A DNA stretch of 64,000 nt. Source: Cerioporus squamosus (Eukaryota > Basidiomycota > Agaricomycetes > Polyporales > Polyporaceae). How positions within the stretch are numbered: the stretch's first letter is position 1; each line of letters starts with the position of its first letter. Shown one piece after another: positions 58,884 through 64,000 of the stretch. The stretch spans positions 248,001 through 312,000 of the forward strand of contig JABYQS010000007.1 in the NCBI GenBank assembly GCA_022592435.1, read 5' to 3'. Made by a program: the position numbers and the translations under genes. Under the pieces are notes generated by a model. That model was given only the letters and a program-made list of their open reading frames with translations, ran no database searches and was not told the origin of the DNA.

Positions 58884-60348
58884 CTATGCATACATCTCGT
58901 CCCATCCCTCGTCGTTCGTCGCTGGCCTGGTCGGGTCCACGCCGACTATACCAGCTGGGCCAGTAATAGGCTCAGCAGAGGCACCCGTGCCCTCCGGAGG
59001 TTCGGTTGCACTGGGTGCAGGAGCTACTGCCTTCTCTGCAGCTTCTCTCTCCTGCTCGACTTCCCTGATCATGTCCCACATGTCCTCGTCCTCGTCCATA
59101 GTTGAAGCCGCGGTAGAAGGCTTCTGCGCGCCTTGCTCGCGGTCCGGGGGCACGTAAGGCTGCTCCGGGAAATCGTCCCTGGCATCCCACATCGCTTCGT
59201 CCTCATCCACCGGTGCACTGACACTTGCCGCAGGAGCGGGGCGCGGAGCGGGTGCACTTGCGGTCGGAACGATGGACGGACCGGATGCCTGGGCAGTCTC
59301 TTCTTCGCGGATCATGGCGTCGATGTCGAAGTCGTCGTCGAGCCCGCCCGCCTCGGACGCAGACGAAGGAGGTAGTGAAGGGCCGCGCGAAGGCGCGGGC
59401 GAGGACCGCTCGTCATCCGTCGCGACTGGGACGTCGGTGGGGCGCGGAACATCGTCGTTGTCTGCGTCGCTGTCGGAATGGTCTGCGTCCTCGCCATCGC
59501 CGTCGATCTGGTGCCCGTTAATGAGACCTTTGGCTTCGTCTCGCCAGACGCCGAGCGCGACCTGGATTGTCTCCGTGAGTTGTTGCAAGAGCGTGTGCTT
59601 ATTGAGGACTTACAGCCATGCGCTTCGAGTGGCATAGCTTCTCGACGCGTTGGACCGTGTCGATAAACTGGGTGTTTGGGTACATCTTGTGCGACCAGAA
59701 GTGGTATACGTTCAGAAGTCTGTTCAGATCGGAGAGCTACCAGCCAGTCAGCGCAGTTCTGCATGTATGTTTAGTTGTCGGACACACCTCATGTCCTTTA
59801 CCCTTCGGCTTGAAGTGCTTCGCCTGCTTGACCAGAGCGGGGAACCCATCGGGGCCCACAAGCGTACCCTCATCCAGATTCTTCCGTTTCCTCTTCGCCA
59901 AGCCGTCCTTTGCCTTCTTCCCACCCTTCGCCTTCTTTCCATCTTCATCATCCCCCAAGTCTCGTGGAGGAGAGCTGCTAGGGAGAATCTGGTGCGGGGT
60001 GAGCGCGAGCTGCGCGTCGGCCCGCCGCTTGAGGGCGTCCACGTCGAGCGAAGGCGCGAGCTGCTTGAAGGTGCTCTCCGGCTCGTCTTCAAGGTCTTCA
60101 AAAAACGCGTCTATGTCGTTCTTAGAGGAGCTCGGTTTTGACGCGTAGTGGGCTCCCTTGGAGGACGTGGGAGCAGCGTCATTGTCGGAATCGGAGTCGA
60201 GGAAGAGGGTCGAGCGTGGCCGCCGCTTAGCGTTGCTGGTGAGGACAACCTCGTCGTCGTCGTCGAAGGTAGGAGGGTTCGGTGGGGGAGCAGGGATAGT
60301 TGAAGCAGATTCCGCAGGGGTGTCCCAGATATCGGCGAGAGAGGCCAT
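58884..60348 (-). CDS. CSM3: Replication fork protection complex subunit CSM3 (TIPIN homologue)
   Basis: Exons 59788-60348, 59614-59736 and 58884-59561 give 453 residues. CSM3 pairs with TOF1 at replication forks and supports checkpoint signalling. The N-terminal region is acidic. The conserved core runs EGTLVGPDGFPALVKQAKHF, then KPKGKGHELSDLNRLLNVYH, FWSHKMYPNTQFIDTVQRVE, and KLCHSKRMAVALGVWRDEAK across the introns. The C-terminal 220 residues are low-complexity and acidic with repeated DEDEDMWDMIREVE-type motifs. The start MASLADIWD is typical. It shares a 175-bp divergent promoter with TAE1. Confidence 0.9.
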
Positions 60349-60523
60349 CGTTGTGGTTCGGGGTCGCGAGGCGCGTCGCCGCGACGCGTGCCACAGACGC
60401 GTCCGTCACAGCAAGTCATGGCGGATTTTTGTCACGGTGTCTCAGCCACCAACTCGCCTGGCCCATATCGCAGGCGATCGCCTCTTCCTGCGACCAACTT
60501 GTACCGACACAAGAGTTTGGACG

Positions 60524-61675
60524 ATGTCCGCTAAAGCAGAGCAGAAACCGCTGCCCGACCCCGACGTCGGTAAGGGCATCCAATACTGGGCTTCTCAGCC
60601 AGCCAGCTATGACGGCGTCCTCGGTGAGTACATCCGTCCGGGTTAACCGCTGTTGGGAGAATGATGTTCATCTGTAGGCGGCTTCGGTAACGGGGTATGT
60701 AAAAACCAGATTATGTAGCGATTAAACACGCCGATTGACTTAACACGGTCCTTGGTAGTCTCTACCCAGGGTGGACTCACTGGGCTCCCGTCAACTGCTC
60801 ATGTACCTCCTCCCGGAACTCTGCACCGTCCCCTCAGCCGTGCGCCCTCTGCACGTCCCGGAAGACCATGTGAACAAAAGAACGCGCGCACTGGATGTTG
60901 GTGCAGGCGTGGGCCGCGTAACCGCGGACGTTCTCCTGCACCTCTTCTCGGACGTCGTCCTCGTCGAGCCCGTCGACATCTTCATCAACCAGGCCCTGCG
61001 CCGGGGAAAGGCCAGCGAAGACCCTTCATCGGCCTCCAGAGCATACTTGCCTGCGGACGGAGTTACGGAGATCAACGATCTCGAGGTCGTCCCGTGGAAG
61101 GGCATCGCCGACAAGGCGAAGAGCGTCACCTTCATTCAAGCTACGCTCCAGGACTTCGACCCCGCTCACCCCACGGCGTCACCCGCGAAGGCGAAGGTTC
61201 TCGGTCGGGTGGGGTACACCACGTCTGTGGACGACCTCGACTCGAAGTTCGACGTCGTGTGGTGCCAGTGGTGCCTCGGAGCACTCAACGACGCCGACCT
61301 TGTCGCTTTCTTTCGCAGAAGCAAGGCCGCGCTCCGGGATCCAGCGCGCGGGGTCATCGTCGTGAAGGAGAATACGTGCTCAGAAGAGGGCTTTCCACGC
61401 GCCGTGTTTGATGAGAGCGATTCCAGCTTGACGAGGCGGGTTTCGTGTGCAGATGCCGTCGAGCGTTCACTAACGGAGTGTCGTGTGTTGTGTAGGTTCG
61501 ACCTCGCGTGGAAGCAATGCTTTGCGGAAGCGGGCTTGAAAGTCATCTACGAACAGACTCAGGAGGGCTTCCCCGAACATCTCTATCCCGTTAAGATGTA
61601 TGTGGCCAAGCACTGTCTTGTAAAACTAACGATTCATCCTAATGCTCTCCTTCATACAGGTACGCACTGAGGTAG
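60524..61675 (+). CDS. TAE1: Alpha N-terminal protein methyltransferase (NTM1/METTL11A)
   Basis: Exons 60524-60623, 60678-60694, 60759-61435, 61496-61597 and 61660-61675 give 303 residues. It methylates the N-terminal alpha-amine of proteins starting with X-Pro-Lys (ribosomal proteins in yeast). The N terminus has IQYWASQPASYDGVLGGFG, the SAM motif RALDVGAGVGRVTADVLL, then VLVEP, FDVVWCQWCLGAL, IVVKENTCSEE and FDESDSSLTR. The intron after SLTR begins GC rather than GT (61436) but has a CTAAC branch and AG end; it restores the frame to FDLAWKQCFAEAGL. The 17-nt second exon supplies GGFGNG. Last exon is 16 nt. Confidence 0.9.
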
Positions 61676-62123
61676 TAAGCAGACATGCTGTCCTGGCCTC
61701 AAGAACATTGGCAATAGATGACTGCATTTTCGTATGTGTCGAAGTAGGGGTTCTTGCGATAGGTACGCATTGACACTGAGGCCTGAGGTCGCAAGCACAT
61801 AGACCAGAACTTCGCCCGACTGCTATGATTGACTTCTGTATGATATTCGCCATGAAGCCTGGCAGGCATTTAGAACTACAGCAGGAGAGAAACCAAATGC
61901 GCGCGTGATAGAAAGCAGGTGAGCAGAAGAGGTATGTATGAAGCACCCGAGAACATTACGATGCAACGTGAGGAAGATCATCTTCGCCGTATGAAGCCGG
62001 AACCACATGCCGGGCATCGTCAGCAAACAGCATGTCACAGTCCGAAACCACCTATCTCACAGTAAGGAGACCGGGCGAAAGCAAAAGCAAGGAACGGTGA
62101 TAGTGTCGGAAAGAGGTCAGCGC
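61676..62123. other. Intergenic region between convergent TAE1 and ADK2
   Basis: 448 bp of facing 3' regions. No gene or repeat seen. Confidence 0.45.
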
Positions 62124-63323
62124 TCAGGCATTCGTCAGCGACGCCTTCGCCCTTTCCCTCAGGTCCGTCTCCCGCCGTGCCAGAATCGCGTCCGAAAGGC
62201 TGTTCCGCCTTTTGTGCTCCACCCGCTCTTTGACCGAAGAGAAGTGCGTCCGAATGAGGCCCTCCAGCTGAGGCCAGATCTCGTCCGATGTCCGTCCGGA
62301 GAGGGTGGCGAGCTTCAACGACGCGTCGCTCGCAGCCTTTGCGCCGTAGTACGCGAGCAGCGGTGACGTCGACGCGTAGAACTGTTCAAGTCGTCGAGCA
62401 AAGATTTCCTGGAGGGGATGGTCAGCACGATCTCGGAAGATGCAGGCGTGGGTGGGTACGCACGGGGTTGTCATCCGGCCTCTTGATGAGAGGCTCGCCT
62501 GTCTCATCGTCGTGCCCCGCGACCTTCGGCGGGTTGTATGAAATGTTGTACACGCGCCCTGAAGGCAAGTGAACCCATCGGTCTGAGATGCGACTGAGGA
62601 TCACGTCGTCCGGAACGTCCAAGTTGACAACTAGGCTCATCGGAGTTCCTTGTCGTCTGCAAGGAAATGCGAGTCAGCTCCGATCCTGCAGACAGAGGCG
62701 CGTATGCAGGATACTCACGAGAGATGTTCATCGAGCATCTTGCCCTGGCCTAGCGTCCGGGGGAACCCATCCAGAAGCCAGTGCTACTGACGCGTCAGCA
62801 CACAGTCTAGTGCAGTACTCTTGACAGGAAACGTGCCTTTTTATGCAACATATCTAGCTTACTTGTTACGACCTTGAGCATGACGTCGTCCGGGAGGAGG
62901 CCACCTGCCGCAACGATCTCCTCTGCAAGTAGGCCAACTTCGGTCCTACGACATTCGACTCAATCACTTCCATTGACACAAAAGCATGAAGTCGTGGTAC
63001 ATACTTTTCTGCGATATGCTGCCGGAGCAGATCACCCGTAGAGAGCGACACGATCTCATACTTCTTGACGAGCCGAGCCGAGAGGGTTCCCTTCCCTGCA
63101 CCAGGCTTTCCTGTATACGAAACCAGAACGATCTATGTTTCAACAAGTGGTCCCACAACAACTGGGACGATGGGAGGTACTGGCTTAACGCCGCCGCACA
63201 TACGCACACGGGCACACGGAGCGCACGCACGACGTCATATCGCGCGACCGGTCCCTCCCAACTTCCAAGCGCGAAGCATGCACGCACCGAACATAACCAT
63301 CCGCAAGAACTTGCCCTCGCCAT
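62124..63323 (-). CDS. ADK2: Mitochondrial adenylate kinase / GTP:AMP phosphotransferase
   Basis: Proposed exons 63231-63323, 63005-63132, 62837-62945, 62719-62783, 62464-62656 and 62124-62408 give about 290 residues. It transfers phosphate between nucleoside triphosphates and AMP. The P-loop is GKPGAGKGTLS, then SLSTGDLLRQHI (NMP binding), GLLPDDVMLKVV, WLLDGFPRTLGQG and the short lid with WVHLPSGRVYNISYNPPKVA, then DDETGEPLIKRPDDN. The intron at 62784-62836 begins GC, ends AG and rejoins LHKK to HWLLDG. The first exon (MARASSCGWL...) is phase consistent but uncertain. A C-terminal extension beyond the usual end is basic. Confidence 0.85.
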
Positions 63324-64000
63324 GTCCGTGCCCAGTCCCAGGCGCAGTCTCCGCGCGACCAGTGTTGAGCGAGAATTGGATGGCCTTCTGCGCTGCCGTA
63401 GACTGGCTGATGCCCCGGCGTCCCGTGCAAGTGCTGAGACGCGTCCGACCCACAAGCCTCGCAGGAACTGCAATCGACTTCACATTCGGCCGAAGAACAT
63501 GGGCTTGCGCTCGGAGGGAGAAGAGAGGGCCCGGGACGGACATCGTGCGCTGGGAGAATGTTCTGCAGACGTATGGGGATCTCTTCGACGCGCTCCCGAC
63601 TGCAATCCGAAAGTACCAAGGCGGCGCGTGCGAAGAACCGACGGTCAGCCAGGGTGAAAACAGCACGAATTGCGCGCGGTGGTCACCTCCGAGTGAATGC
63701 ACCAGGAAATCGAAGCCCTCCGCGCGGCAGCAGGAGGAAGAGGAAGAGGAGGAAAGGGGCGCAGTCCCGCTTGGCCCTTTCCCCAACGGTTCTCTTGCGC
63801 TCTGTCACGCGATAGCTCACCCCAGGCGCTCCCCATTTGTCAGACCATATTCTAGGCTGATCTCGTCTCATCGTTCTGCGCTGCGCAACATTGCATGACT
63901 CGGCGACAGACGACGTGTAGGCGCGGCATCCTGCTGTAGCAATGCAACGGAGAGTCCGAGCAGGACTCGAGTTGCATTCTACATAGAGGTGAGCATCCTG
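63324..64000. other. Region upstream of ADK2 to the window edge
   Basis: 677 bp. Open frames on both strands are shadow-like. It holds the ADK2 promoter and perhaps the beginning or end of a gene beyond the window. Confidence 0.4.

Overview
The window is nuclear DNA of a filamentous basidiomycete, most likely an agaricomycete (mushroom or polypore type). The grounds are dense protein genes on both strands, moderately high GC, many introns of about 45 to 65 nt with GT/AG ends and CTAAC/CTGAC-like branch sites, micro-exons of 8 to 21 nt, and proteins with clear fungal relatives. I saw no plasmid, phage, virus, transposon or CRISPR signature. Exon coordinates were assembled by eye from reading frames and splice signals and checked by phase arithmetic. 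Terminal exons and start codons are less certain than central exons.

Layout. 0-10 kb: an oil-body-associated-protein homologue (cut by the window edge), NAC alpha, the tRNA wobble methyltransferase TRM9, ALG13, pyrroline-5-carboxylate reductase, the proteasomal ATPase RPT3 divergent from cap-binding CBC2, and a small RRM protein. 11-20 kb: an opsin-related seven-helix protein behind a heat-shock element, glutathione synthetase with an apparent frameshift, a RING protein divergent from the splicing factor SNRNP27, eIF1 divergent from a FYV7-like rRNA-processing protein, and PPP4R2. 21-31 kb: a PAP2-type lipid phosphatase, ribosomal protein S21, a GYP7-type RabGAP with an apparent frameshift, an alpha/beta hydrolase broken by a stop codon in its oxyanion box, tRNA-Ser(GCU), and phosphoserine aminotransferase. 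31-45.6 kb: an unrecognised 218-residue protein, HTD2, histone H2B, PRCC divergent from nucleoporin NUP133, COA8, a SAP-domain membrane protein, and a proline-iminopeptidase-like hydrolase. 46-64 kb: an unrecognised 465-residue protein, a coiled-coil protein, a Gfo/Idh/MocA oxidoreductase, the aprataxin homologue HNT3, a gene-poor 3.7 kb stretch, CSM3/TIPIN divergent from the N-terminal methyltransferase TAE1, and adenylate kinase ADK2.

These are mostly housekeeping genes and no dedicated gene cluster is visible. Linked themes are loose: mitochondrial functions (HTD2, COA8, ADK2, probably the SAP protein), nuclear RNA processing (CBC2, SNRNP27, FYV7, PRCC), genome maintenance (HNT3, CSM3) and translation (NAC, TRM9, eIF1, S21). 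Several pairs share short divergent promoters.

I did not find a convincing undescribed multi-gene system. The most unusual points are the opsin relative lacking the retinal lysine behind a perfect heat-shock element, the hydrolase with TGA inside its HGGG box, two or three single-base frame breaks, an RPT3 whose gate-opening HbYX tail is completed by an 8-nt exon, two GC-AG introns in neighbouring genes, a 45-bp tandem duplication over the PRCC start codon, a possible SUMO-targeted ubiquitin ligase, and conserved-looking proteins I cannot place.
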